Shown: positions 34,630 through 45,164 of the stretch, piece after piece
How positions within the stretch are numbered: position 1 is the first letter of the stretch
How the letters are laid out: each line of letters begins with the position of its first letter
Source of the DNA: Isoetes taiwanensis
Taxonomy: Eukaryota > Streptophyta > Lycopodiopsida > Isoetales > Isoetaceae
DNA length: 64,000 nucleotides
NCBI GenBank assembly: GCA_021234155.1
Contig: JAJEKV010000059.1
Coordinates: 6,061,215-6,125,214 of the forward strand
Direction: 5' to 3'
The notes under the pieces: generated by a model
What the model was told of the DNA's origin: nothing
Database searches by the model: none
What the model saw: only the letters and a program-made list of their open reading frames with translations
Made by a program: the position numbers and the translations under genes

Positions 34630-34702
34630 GCTCTCGTGGCCTAATGGATAAGGCATTTGACTTCTAATCAAGAGATTGTGGGTTCGAGTCCCATCGAGAG
34701 TG
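34630..34702 (+). tRNA. tRNA-Arg(TCT), Arg-a
   Basis: Complete 73-nt copy. Confidence 0.93.
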
Positions 34703-34758
34703 TGCAAAAGAAAGTGGAGGTGAAAGTGATATATGTTGTTATAATCTGAGGTGTTAAA

Positions 34759-34832
34759 GCTTTGGTAGCTCAGTTGTGTAGAGCACCCGTTTAGTAAGCG
34801 GGAGGTCTCGAGTTCGACTCTTAAATAAAGCA
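34759..34832 (+). tRNA. tRNA-Thr(AGT), Thr-a, altered 3' end
   Basis: Anticodon arm is normal, but the T-arm/acceptor 3' strand reads CTTAAATAAAGCA in place of CTCAGCGAAAGCA, breaking pairs in both stems. Confidence 0.65.
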
Positions 34833-34909
34833 TATTTAAACGGGGTTGGCAGACTCCCTATGGATAGCTCTTGTGAATATAATGTTGATTATGAAATCAA
34901 AGTTGGAAG

Positions 34910-34982
34910 GCTCTCGTGGCCTAATGGATAAGGCATTTGACTTCTAATCAAGAGATTGTGGGTTCGAGTCCCATCGAGAGTG
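34910..34982 (+). tRNA. tRNA-Arg(TCT), Arg-b
   Basis: Complete 73-nt copy. Confidence 0.93.
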
Positions 34983-35039
34983 TGCAAAAAGAAAGTGGAG
35001 GTGTAATTGATATATTTTTTTTTAAATAGAGGTGTTGAA

Positions 35040-35115
35040 GCTTTTGTAGCTCGGGCTTGGTTAGAGCACCCGCTTAGTAAGCGGGAGGTCTTGAGTTCGA
35101 CTCTCAATGAAAGCA
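35040..35115 (+). tRNA. tRNA-Thr(AGT), Thr-b, D-loop insertion
   Basis: 76-nt copy; D-arm reads GCTCGGGCTTGG instead of GCTCAGTTGG. The anticodon stem CCCGC/GCGGG is perfectly paired. The CAG-centred change is discussed in the findings. Confidence 0.75.
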
Positions 35116-35428
35116 AAGTGATAATGGCCTCAAGGAGTTTCGTATTTCTAAACGATCAAATCTCTTTATTGATATGCTAGGAAGAAGTGACTTGTACTTG
35201 GTTGTTTTACCCAATAATGCTTCTCTTGATATTTTTTGGCAACATGCATTACGATATGTTCTTCACTATTAAGTTTTTTTTCATTTAAGTGGCAATTGAC
35301 TCGTGACCTCATCTACATATTGCTATGGCAAGAGACCGACGTGAGAATGATTGTTTAGATTCAATTATCTTGGATATCTACTCATTTACGTCATCTACCG
35401 TGAATCTTTTCTTGCCCATAAGACGTGG

Positions 35429-35437
35429 CTTTGACTA
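35429..35437. repeat. Left 9-bp target duplication of the MULE
   Basis: CTTTGACTA occurs here and at 52235-52243. In uninterrupted array units the site is a single GGCTTTGACTACTAGTAG, so the repeat is a target-site duplication of MULE length. Confidence 0.9.
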
Positions 35438-35472
35438 GAGTGCAAATTTTTAGAGGTTTTTTTTAAGGATGG
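35438..35472. repeat. Left terminal inverted repeat of the MULE
   Basis: About 35 bp with TTAGAGGT then T-run and GGATGG, matching the right end in inverted form at roughly two thirds of positions, best in the inner part. Confidence 0.75.
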
Positions 35473-35860
35473 TTTAGGGGGTTTTTTTGTTTATGATTTA
35501 AAATGTGCATTTAAATGCACCCATTTCGATGAGAGTGGCTTTGAGATGTTATATTTATGTCATTGATTAACAAGGCATTGTAAAGTTAGATATAGAATAA
35601 AGCTCAAACTTTCACTAGAATATAGAACTTTCTACTTCCACCTAATTACCGTTTCAGCAACATCTATTCATATAAAAACAAAAAAAAAACCTTTATGTCA
35701 TAGATCGTAGTTGATTGTGCCAAGAGGATTTTAGAGCTTTTGATTTTAACTTAAAAAAGCATACTTAGAGTTATATGTTGAAGTAAAGAAAACCTTTAAG
35801 CATTTTAACCGGTTTGCATACAAGGAGAAGAAGTAAAACTTAAAGCTCTTGTCCCGTCCA
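35473..35860. other. MULE left arm, no gene recognised
   Basis: AT-rich sequence between the left terminus and Helitron H9. Nothing coding is seen. Confidence 0.5.
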
Positions 35861-37537
35861 TCTTATATTATAAAGTTTTAGCGTATGTCATGAATCAAAC
35901 CCTAATGTAGACAGTTGAGATCGTCTGATTGCATCCGAAGGCTAAGATCTATCGCATGACTCCTCATCACCGTGATTGGACATGCTTTGATCTCTTAAGA
36001 TGAAAGGGAAAAGGAAAAGGGAGGAGAAAAGGCCAAAGTGAAAGGAAAAAAAGGCATGAGTAAAAGGGAAAGAAGGAAAAGGGAAAAGGAAATGGAAAAG
36101 AGGACAAAAAAGGAAAAGAAAAAAAACGGGAGAAAAAGCAGGAAAACAAGATACTACGAAAAAAAAAAAAAGAAAAGGGTGAGGACATGAGTAAAGGGCT
36201 TCAGAGAAGGGAAGGGAAAAGGGAAAGGGAAACGAAAAAGAAAGGGGGCGGAGGAGGGGAGCGAAAAGGGACACTGGGAAAGGGGAACAGGGAAAAGGTG
36301 GGGAAAGGAGAAAAAGGGAAGGGAAAAGGACACACGGAAAAGGGAGTGGAGAAGGGGGAAAAAAGGAAAGAGAAAGGGAAAAGAAAAAGGGAGGGGGAAG
36401 CGGGAAAGGAAAGGAAAAATGGCATAGAAAGAACTGGAAGAGGGAAGGGGGTAAGAGAGAAGGGAAAAAAAGGGAAGAGGGAAAGTGCATGGAAAGGGGA
36501 AAAGGGAAGGTATGGAAAAAAGTAAATGGAAAAGAACAAAGGAGGAGGAAAGAGAAGGAAAAAAGGCACGAAAATAAAGGGACGGGAAAAAAAGTGAAAT
36601 AAAGGGACGGGAAAGAGAAATGGAAAAGGAAAAGGAAAAGGAAAAGGAAAAGGAAAAGGAAAATGGAGGGGGAGATGGGGAAATGGGAGGGAGAGAGAAA
36701 GGGTTGAGAAAGGAGAAAAATAGAAAGGAAAGAGGCCATTAGAAAAGGGGAAGGGGAAGGGGAAGGGAAGGGGAAAGGGAAAGGGAAGCAAAGCGAAGGG
36801 GAGGGGAACAAAAAGGAAGAGAAAAGATAGCAAAAGGGAAAAAGGGAAAAGCAGGGAATAGAAAAAACGGAAAGGGAAGAAAAAAAGGAAAAATGCAAAA
36901 GGGGGTGGAAAAAGGGTATGCCCGCGGGAGGGGGGGGGGGGAGATAAATGGAAAAAGACAAAGGGGAGGGGGAAAGAAAAGGAAAAGCAAAATAGGAAAA
37001 GGGAAAAGAGTAAAGGAAAAAGGGGAAAAAGGGAAGGGGGGGAGGGGAGAGGGAAAAAGGGAAAAAGATGAAGAAAGTGGAAAAGGGGAGCGAGCATGGG
37101 AAAATGAAGAGAAAGGGATTTCCCTTTCTCTTCATTTTCTCAAAAAAAGTGGGGAAAAGGGCACTAGAAAAAAGGTAAGACGCAAGGGCTGGCGAAAGGA
37201 GGGAAATGGAAGAGAAACGAAAAAGAAAAGGTGGGGAGAAGGGGAAAAGGGAAAGGAAAGGAAAAAGAAAAAGGGAAGGGGAAAGGGAGAGATAAACTTA
37301 GAAAAAATGGCACGAGGAAAAGGGGAAGAGGGAAATGGGAAAAGGGAAGGGGGAAAAGACATGAGGAAAAGGAGAAAGGGCAAACACGTACTGGAGAAAA
37401 AGTAAGGAAAAAATAGAAAAAGAAAAATGGGGAAACAAAAACAGAAAAGGGAAAAGGGACATGGGAGAAATGGAATTGCTCCAGTATATCATTTAGAGTT
37501 CCCAGCTATGCCCAGCAACGCTGGGCACCTTAACTAG
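35861..37537 (+). mobile_element. Non-autonomous Helitron H9 inside the MULE
   Basis: Starts TCTTATATTATAAAGTTTTAG at 35861 after A, ends with the GCCCAGC/GCTGGGC hairpin (37510-37526) and CTAG at 37534-37537 before T. The interior is a purine array on the plus strand, the element's sense strand. No gene. Confidence 0.88.
36000..37475 (+). repeat. (AAAAGGG)n-type purine array in H9
   Basis: Almost pure A/G on the plus strand, with one 19-bp perfect inverted repeat at 37100-37118 / 37121-37139 where the strand composition briefly flips. Long frames are artefacts. Confidence 0.92.
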
Positions 37538-37555
37538 TATCATGATAAAAACATC

Positions 37556-37656
37556 TCAATCCTGTTCACATTCATCATCTACAAGGAAACATCGCTTGCG
37601 CCTCTTATCTTTTATCTTTTGAGATCTTGATCCAACTAAAAAGCGAGCCATAGATT
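37556..37656 (-). CDS. Candidate 3' exon of the ParB/methyltransferase-like gene
   Basis: A minus-strand segment follows an acceptor-like CTATGCAG and encodes a short basic tail with KIKDKRRKR (nuclear-localisation-like), ending in TGA. The preceding segment has a GTAAGTG donor-like site overlapping its stop codon, so splicing into this exon is possible but the phase is not settled. Confidence 0.3.
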
Positions 37657-37752
37657 CTGCATAGACAGGAAGAACACTATAATAATTAGCTAATAACCAT
37701 AATTAACTATTATTACAAGAAAAAAGAGGAAAGCCACTTTCATGTACACTTA

Positions 37753-40700
37753 CTAAGCAGGTTCGTCATCTTCTTGAGGTATTTCGTCATCAGATTCTTC
37801 ATCGAAAGATATATTGCGCTTCTCAAGAGTGGTAGGAGGCACTTTTGAAGTTTTGATAAACGCCAAAAAATCTCACATGCTCAACAAGTGCCTTATCATT
37901 GTCAATCCCATAACAATGACGAGACAAAATAGCGATGCAACTAATGTAGAACCCTGCTCCACTAAATAAATCTAATATCAAACCTTCTTTGGGACTCATG
38001 TTCTCAATGATGAATTTCATGAAGTCGATTGATTTCTCAATGAGCTTTCTACTTGGTGATGATTGACTCGCAGCAAGTCTACTTCCAGGTGTAAAGAAAT
38101 GTTTCAGTGAAGCTTTGGCACATGAGAAACTATCACCTGAAAAGACCACATCATAAAAGATTCATAAGATTGTTACCATATAATTTTAACATTCATTACA
38201 TTAAATGAAAATATAGCCAAACTTACTTTCAGAAATGCCACTTGTTTGAAGAGATGGTTTTGTTCCCTTTCTTGACCATAAGTTAACAATAAGCACATTA
38301 TTTGCAACCATCCCCATTCTATCTTTTGTGTAGCCAAAAGCTCCATCTTGTTGCAGAAAATAAAATCTTGTAGTTTCTAGGCATTTCAGCCTTGCCTCTT
38401 TTTCTAATTGTCTTCCATTGTTCTGGTGAACAAATAGATACTATCCAACCATCATCATCTAAACATAAGGTTCCAAAGGAGAATGCAGCTTTGCACCAAA
38501 TCAGGTGCATTTGTTCCACTCTGGAACCTCCAAGTAATCGTTGCTTTGCAAGTCATGTGTGGGAAAGTCAATGATAACTAAATCATAGCCCCAATCTCTT
38601 GTAACTCCGCTTCTGCTATATTTATGAGAGTCCCTGGAATGAACTTTTGCAAACTCCCTCACTTCAGTAAAGCAAGGACAATCTAGCTTCTTAGTATATT
38701 GCTCGTAAGCACGCAGAACATCATCACAAACAATCTGAACATCCACATGTGAACTGATAGATGAAATGTCAAAGGGCGTGGATAAGTCTTCCTCATTTAA
38801 ATCATCAAATACATCCACTTCTGAACTTGTTTTCAGCATATCTTGCTTTATCTTTTTCCTTTTAGTAATTTTACCATCACTACTACGATTTCCCAATTCA
38901 TGACTAACCTTTTCAATAGATTCGCGCGGCCTCTTTGGATGCAAGACCTTTGAGTTAGCTTTGTATTCTGCTTCTTCTTCAAGTGGGTATTCTCCAACAA
39001 TAAAATCAATCCACCAAGGACAATTTTGAATTTCATAATCAGACAAGCCTCCTACTCTATCCAAGTTCCCCTTTTTCGAGTACATACCATTCTCATCCAG
39101 GGTCTTCCAACTCTTCAACTCATTTGGAAGTTTCTCAAGATGTTTGCCATTGTGAAGATGCTTGTAATATCTGATGGAAAAACACATGAAATTAGTCACT
39201 TATAAAAAACACATGAAGTTAGTCAAGGATGAATATCACACATGCCTTTTCATATGATCTTATAAGGATAACTAGTTAGGGTGCCCAGCGTTGCTGGGCA
39301 TGCATAAGTTTGTCGCATGTTAATGATACAACCTGTTGATGATACACGTGATATATCACGAAAACATTGCAATGATAAAAAAAACATTGCAATGACCATG
39401 TTACGACATTATTACATGCATGTTAAATGCAGGATCTTAGCAAATTGAACTGCTCTAGTTGTTTTTTGAAGGTATGATTGTTAATGGGTACAATCGCCTA
39501 GATGTAAACAATACATTTACAACGATGATACAAATGTAACCTTTTTGTTAATGCGGAGTTGGGTTTTTGGCCTCGCTTCGTCCACACCTGCTCATACTGG
39601 TGCTTCCCCCTAAGCTAAGGTGGAACGAAAGGTCAATTCAATATCGCCAGCCATCTTGAGAAGAGCCGCATGAAGTGTAAGTTCCACATACGGCCCGAAA
39701 GCCGAGCCTGCGCAGGGCGCAGTCCAGGCTTAGGTTAACCGATCTCAATTGGCGTTTCTTCCTCTGTTCTCCAGCTCTACGGAGTAACACATCTTATATT
39801 ATAATGTTATAATTATGGTGCCTAGCATTGCTGAGCATAAGTTAGAAACTTGTAAATGATAAGTCAACGCCGCTCCCAACCAAGATGTCCCTACTAATAT
39901 GTAAATGATACCTTGAAGGTGTCCCTACTAATATTCTTAGCGGAAACGTGTCCTTACTAATATTTGTAGGAATGTGCTAGAAGGTATCTCAACTTACCTT
40001 CTCGTGTTTTTTTGTTTGAACTGCCCTTTTAAGGCTAGGTGCTTTCCATTTTTCAAAGTTTCTATAAGATCATTAGTAGGATGCAATAACAATGCACAAT
40101 AGTGTGTGCAACATTGCAATAGAATGCAAAAAATAGCAATTCACCTAATTTGGAAGGAATAAAAGTCATTACCTTGTTTGATATATAGAGGGAAAACCAT
40201 AAAGAAATTTTTTTGTTTATGTGAAGTATGGTTTAGATTAAAGTAAATCATTCTCAATGTACGTGCAGCTAAAGTGACGTACAATTTCTCAAAGGGAGAA
40301 ACTAAATAGTCTTCATTTGGCATAGCCTATATGATTATGGAAAGGTTTGGCTTGTTTCTTTTTGGTAATCTAATGCATGGGCAGAGTTTCCTACCCCTGA
40401 ATATATGAGACAAACAATTTGAAAGTTGTTATTATTATTTTTTAAAATATATGAGAGACTTTTTGAATTTATTGTTATTTTGTAAGTTGCTATTGATTAG
40501 AGTAAGTGCTCAACCGCTCCAGTTTGATGTAATTACCAATTGCGCCGTCATGCTCTTTCAAGTGCGTTTCTACACCAAGTGGTGCTCAATTTTTAGCTGA
40601 AATGTGGCACCGTTGGAGATGGTTCAACACCATTGGCACCCTTTTTCAAGGCCTTTATTAGTGGTGCTCCATGGCAAGCACCCCGCAAAAGGAAGAACCC

Positions 40701-43700
40701 AATTTAAGAATTTAGCGAGCAAGAATTGAAATCGAGGAGAGAGACTATGCAACAATTAAAAATTCATACCCACAACAAAGCAAGCTTCAAATAACAAATA
40801 ACACGCAATCGCATAATATACTCATGGCTGCATATGCATTTCTTCATCCGAGTTGCAAATTCCAACTTTTCGCACATAAACTTTTGTGAGAAGCAAGATA
40901 AGTTGTTCTCCTTGATTGGAAGCATTATCTCGCAAAGATCACATGGAAATTTATATGTAATAAAATGGACTACATCCCAAATCGAGTGTGAGGGGCAAAT
41001 TACCCTCGAAAACCAAACATGGCCTGCAACCAATCTAAAAGATCAACTTCATCGCTTTTTCAAATGAAGGCTCCATCATAGATGGCCATGGCAGCCACAA
41101 ATTGTGCTCAAAGCATCCATCGGCCGCTCTTATCTAGCATTATGGAAATGCCAAAAGCGTAGATGTCCAAATCGAGATGAGCTTCATTATATACCTCATG
41201 CTTGTTGCATTATCGCTGCGCACACACACATCAACTTTAGCCATCCAGTTAAATACCCCAACGGCATCACTAACACTTCCGCGATCTCATGTACATGTTG
41301 ATTCCCTAAAAAGGAGCTTGTTTCAAACATCATTTTGCTCGGATATGCATGAATCGCTTTGCTTTTATTTAATATCATGCGGCTTTTGTTAAAACAGATG
41401 CAAGCATCAAAATGTTCCCTAGAATCTTTATGGTCCATGATCTTAAAGACAGAAAATGCTTCCTTTTAATTTTCCTTTCTTAGCCATTTGCCAAGATACC
41501 TACTTTTCCCACAATGTGGAAACTTTTGAAAAAAAAAAATCGTACCTCTAGAACAACTTCTTCTGTTTTATTATGGCACAGAGTGATTTAAGTCCGCATC
41601 GTTGGTCTAAGCCAAAAGCCTGCAAGGAAACATTTGCAAGCCAAGAAGGAGAAGGTTTTCCCGATCATAAAGCTTATATCACATTCCTTGGTCTCACACT
41701 CAAAGATTCAGTTAAACCCGTGGTAATCAAAGCCTCAACTTGGGAAAATCACTTTGCAAATACGATAGAACTGGCCCGCATGTCCCCGAGCCACGAAGCA
41801 AAGCTAACCCTTTGATGGGAAGAAAAAATATGCGGTTAAAAGCTCGGTTGCAAATGGACGAACCAGTTGCCCTTGAAGAAATTGGCATGCAAAGGCCGAA
41901 AACTCCGTAAGCAAGAAAATAGTTCGATGCAAGATAACCAAAATTCCCTTTATCCGTGTAGTAATACTACCACTTTCTTGAGTGATGAGCTTGGCCATGC
42001 CAAGGTAAAATAACCCCGGCGAGAGGCCCGAACCTTCCAAGCCAAGATCAAGACACGGGAATCAAGCGTGGAGGCAAGGGCGAGCGTAGACTTGGAACCG
42101 ATGTTCGCCAAAGAAACAGGAGGAGCAAGATCCGCTCTTGCAAGAATTGGGCAAATCGATGCCCTCTTCTTTCTGTGCCCTCTTCTTCGATCAAATCTCA
42201 ACCATTAAGTCTCAAACCCTAAATCTCAAATTTTGGATCTAGGGTCAGGGTCCAACACTTACACAATAACATTATAATATAAGATGAAAATAAAAGTTAG
42301 CCATATATACCTATAGCACACTCTTCTCGAACTTTTATCAATCTCATAACATTCGAAGCCCAAAGTTGCGTATATGTGTTTATGATATGTTTTGAACATA
42401 TTTGTTCTATTAGCCAATTTAAAAGCTCGAAACCAGCTTTCTAAATCCTCTCCGTGTGGAACAACTACTTCCAAGCCATATTCATTTGAGGTTTCTTTAA
42501 ATACGTCACAAGCTTTTTCAATAAGATGCTCCAACCAAACCTCTTTCTTCACCCATTCTTTGAATGCTTTATCACCCTTTGGTATTCCATACGTGCTATG
42601 AATTGCAGTGCCTGCTGACATCCAATGCACCCAACGATCTCTTACATGATTAGGCACTTTTGCCTTCACCATATCCAATAATTTCTCTATGGATAACCTG
42701 GATGTTTTTGTATCAATATCAGCCCTAGTTACAGCGTCAAACCAACTTTGTCCTAGAGCAGGATTAACAATGGCCAAAAGCTTCCCCATTTTATGCACCC
42801 ATTTCTCATGTACTTTTTTTGTGGCCACGAGCTTCAAAGCTTCAACATCATCTCCTTCCTTAAGCAAACCGACTTCCATAGATATTTCTTTATCTATTTG
42901 TCTCTGTATGATTAAGAATGTGAAGAAAATACTTAAAAGGAGGCATACATCAAAATCCAGTTCATAGGCAAGTTACTAAATGTTACTAAATTACCTGGAA
43001 AAGCAACTTGCAATATGCAAGCCTTGGCAATTGATACCATTGGTCAGTACCAACACTAGAACTTGCATTATCTTTGATTTTGAGTGATGCCAAATATTGT
43101 GGATCCAATTTGGAACGATATTGTTCAGGGTTTGCATTGGCCACCTCTTGAACACTATATAGTGTGTCTTTCATAGTGTTATGAATAACACCATCTTCAT
43201 TCAACCTGTAAATGAACTAAAGCATTTAGTCTATATTCTTGAACGATAGGAAAGAAAAAATATGCAAACCACTTACTCGTTGATTCTATTTAGAGCAGAT
43301 ATCAATTGCATTACATGACATTTTTCAACATCAATGAAAGAAGCAGAAACGCTGATGTGTCGTTTCTTATCAAACTGGAATTCATGATTTGAGCGTATTT
43401 CTTCCATCCATGCAGCAGTTCTGTGGTTTCCATCCCAACATAGAAACATTCTTCCAGACAATTCTTTCCAATCTTCAGAATCTTTGATTTCATTTTCAAA
43501 CTCCTCATTGATCTCTTTCCAATAATCATCCCACTTTCCTTTTATCACATCGCTAACAAGCACATCATTTCCCTTGCTTGTTTTCATAGATAATACAAAC
43601 TGGCCTTTTTCAGGAAGATAACCGTCATTTCTAAACACCTCTCGCATCTTCAAGTCACATTTTGAGACCACCCTGACAGCCTCATTACGTAATATTCTGC

Positions 43701-44019
43701 ATAAAGGTATTCTTGGTGCATCTGTTTTTCTCTTGATCCGACATCTATTTAAGATGTCTGCGACCATTTCATTTGCAAATACCTCCTCAAACTCCCGATC
43801 AATTGCTGACATATCAACCGTAGATTTGATATTTGGGTCATCATTTTTAGCAACGTTATTCTTATCTGATTGCATGTCTTCTCCCATTGCTATCAATGCT
43901 TGCAAGCTCTCAGGCTTTTTAGATTCAGATGCAACTTGTTGCTTTCCTCGAGGTCGCTTTGGAGGTGAGTACTTAAGTGGAATGAAATTGTTGAAACTGT
44001 TTTTCCTGGTTGTAACCAT
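37753..44019 (-). CDS. ParB-like / N6-N4 methyltransferase-like protein, spliced, frameshifted
   Basis: Five exons fit on the minus strand with consistent splice sites: 43277-44019, 42995-43205, 42311-42903, 38227-39170 and 37753-38136. Exon 1 starts with ATG, a Lys/Arg/Pro-rich segment, then a ParB/sulfiredoxin-like part with IPLCRIL and the signature CWDGNHRTAAW. Exons 2-3 are helical with no recognised fold. Exon 4 has a Lys/Arg-rich linker, then DWGYDLVIIDFPTHD where a beta-class methyltransferase has DPPY, and a WIVSI strand. Exon 5 has LILDLFSGAGFYISC and CYGIDND (AdoMet-binding motif I) and an acidic tail. Exon 4 needs frame changes near 38515 and in an A-run near 38400, and exon 5 needs one in a T-run near 37865, so it is decayed or carries homopolymer errors. 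Helitron H10 sits in the intron between exons 3 and 4. Methyltransferases of this fold methylate adenine N6 or cytosine N4; activity is doubtful with DFPT. The gene is divergent to the transposase. Confidence 0.6.
39272..42284 (-). mobile_element. Helitron H10 (composite) in an intron of the methyltransferase-like gene
   Basis: Minus-strand 5' end TCTTATATTATAATGTTATTG at 42284 (host T at 42285); 3' hairpin (39280-39298) and CTAG at 39272-39275 after A. Inside, at 39792, a plus-strand type 5' end (TCTTATATTATAATG) is followed within 20 bp by a mutated 3' hairpin (GTGCCTAGCATTGCTGAGC), so the element is a composite of at least two copies. It holds an organellar group II intron fragment (39.54-39.79 kb) and no recognised protein gene; an 80-residue frame at 41573-41815 is unidentified. 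Confidence 0.7.
39545..39790 (+). other. Organelle-derived group II intron 3' fragment
   Basis: Positions 39663-39696 read GAGCCGCATGAAGTG...CACATACGGCCC, the typical group II intron domain V hairpin. Upstream GC-balanced sequence and downstream pairing GCCTGCGCAGGGC-type bases fit the end of a plant organellar intron. It is too short for a gene assignment. Capture by the Helitron or earlier nuclear insertion of mitochondrial DNA would explain it. Confidence 0.65.
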
Positions 44020-45164
44020 AATATATCATGTTCCTGGTACAAAAAGGTCAAATACTAAGCAACAAAAAGCTATGTAAAATTACGCAACTTAACATTTAGA
44101 TGTAATGTAAGAAGATGTAATGTAAGAAGCTGTTATGCATGACACTCATGTTTATTAATGCTAATGTTTCCTTTACATATTTAGAACTTAGCTCATAGAG
44201 AAGCAAGCATCAACTCACCTCTGTAGAGGAAGGGCGCCGGCGAACCAGACGTACTCAGCCCATGATAAAGTCTGCAATCAAGAATATTGCATCTATTTTT
44301 AGTGCATTCTGATATTCTGAACTTACTTTCTAGAGGGAGGGTGCCGGCGAACTATAGCTACAGAGACACCTCATTCTTGCCTAGAAAGCAGATAGAGAAC
44401 AAAATGTAGATATAGAAACAACATTTTGATTTGCAGACATCATAATTGTTAAGTGTTTGGAAGCATATTCATGAGTCTTTCTCAGTAATTCTGTTAAGAG
44501 GTCTGTGGATTACACCATCACATTACCAGAATGTACATACCACAGTACACCTGCGAACGCACATATGTTGAGAATCTTGCTTGCAATCAATGAGAATATA
44601 TCAACGCAATTGTCCAGCTTGCACTGCATTTTTAAATCCAGATATGCCCGGTTTGCTATGACAAACAGAAATGCATAATCTAGGTGTTAAAACATGACAT
44701 GATTTTGTACTGCGCATGAATTTTAAAGCTTACAAAAATATTGTTCTAAAATCAACTCCGTAAGCCAAACTCTCCAGTCAAGTGCTAAAAGCTCCTGCCA
44801 AACAATCAACCTCATTAGAGGTTGCACAACCTTCATAGCAGATGAATTCGTTCAACTATACCAAATATGTGTTTCTTTGTAAGTACTTGTCGTAGAAAAA
44901 AATGATTTAGTTAGAATAATACTACAAGCTATGCCAAGATAATTTACAAATGATATTGCTACCCTTTACTAAATAACTTAACAAAATAGCTACCTTTACT
45001 AAAATAGCTACCCTTTACTAAAGAACTTAACAATATATCATTCAGCAAGTAACTGCAGCTTATTTTACTAGCATCACAACCTGGGAAAGCTACTTGCAAT
45101 ATGATAAATCTCAAAAATCCTACCAAAGACGACCAACAAAGTTGTAATCACAAGTATTGCATTA
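44020..45164. other. 5' region of the minus-strand MULE gene
   Basis: It contains two exon-like cassettes (about 44220-44272 and 44333-44370, listed below) and otherwise AT-rich intron-like sequence. No other gene. Confidence 0.45.
44218..44272 (-). other. Exon-like cassette copy 1
   Basis: On the minus strand an acceptor-like TTGATTGCAG precedes a ~50-bp block that ends GGTTCGCCGGCGCCCTTCC then a GTGAG-type donor. The block has high GC in an AT-rich setting and recurs six more times to 48.2 kb. Confidence 0.55.

Larger units (their letters stand above)
28578..35437. repeat. tRNA array, left segment: ~920-bp units of Arg-Thr-Arg-Thr
   Basis: Seven units start with tRNA-Arg at 29120, 30069, 30990, 31874, 32794, 33710 and 34630. 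Each unit holds Arg-a, Thr-a, Arg-b and Thr-b, then a ~520-bp conserved spacer. Arg-a follows ATTGCAAG (ATTTCAAG in the two 71-nt copies), and Arg-b follows GTTGGAAG (GTTAGAAG in some units). Thr-a has GCTTTGGTAGCTCAGTTGTG and Thr-b has GCTTTTGTAGCTCAGTTGG. The spacer contains a D-arm-like ATCTCAATTGGTTAGGTA. The last unit is cut at 35437 by the MULE; the array continues at 52235. Confidence 0.95.

Noticed and set aside
43277-44019. Bacterial plasmid-type ParB partition gene or contamination
   Set aside because: The gene has spliceosomal-type introns and AT-rich flanks, lies inside a MULE in a eukaryotic tRNA array, and has no parA or parS partner.
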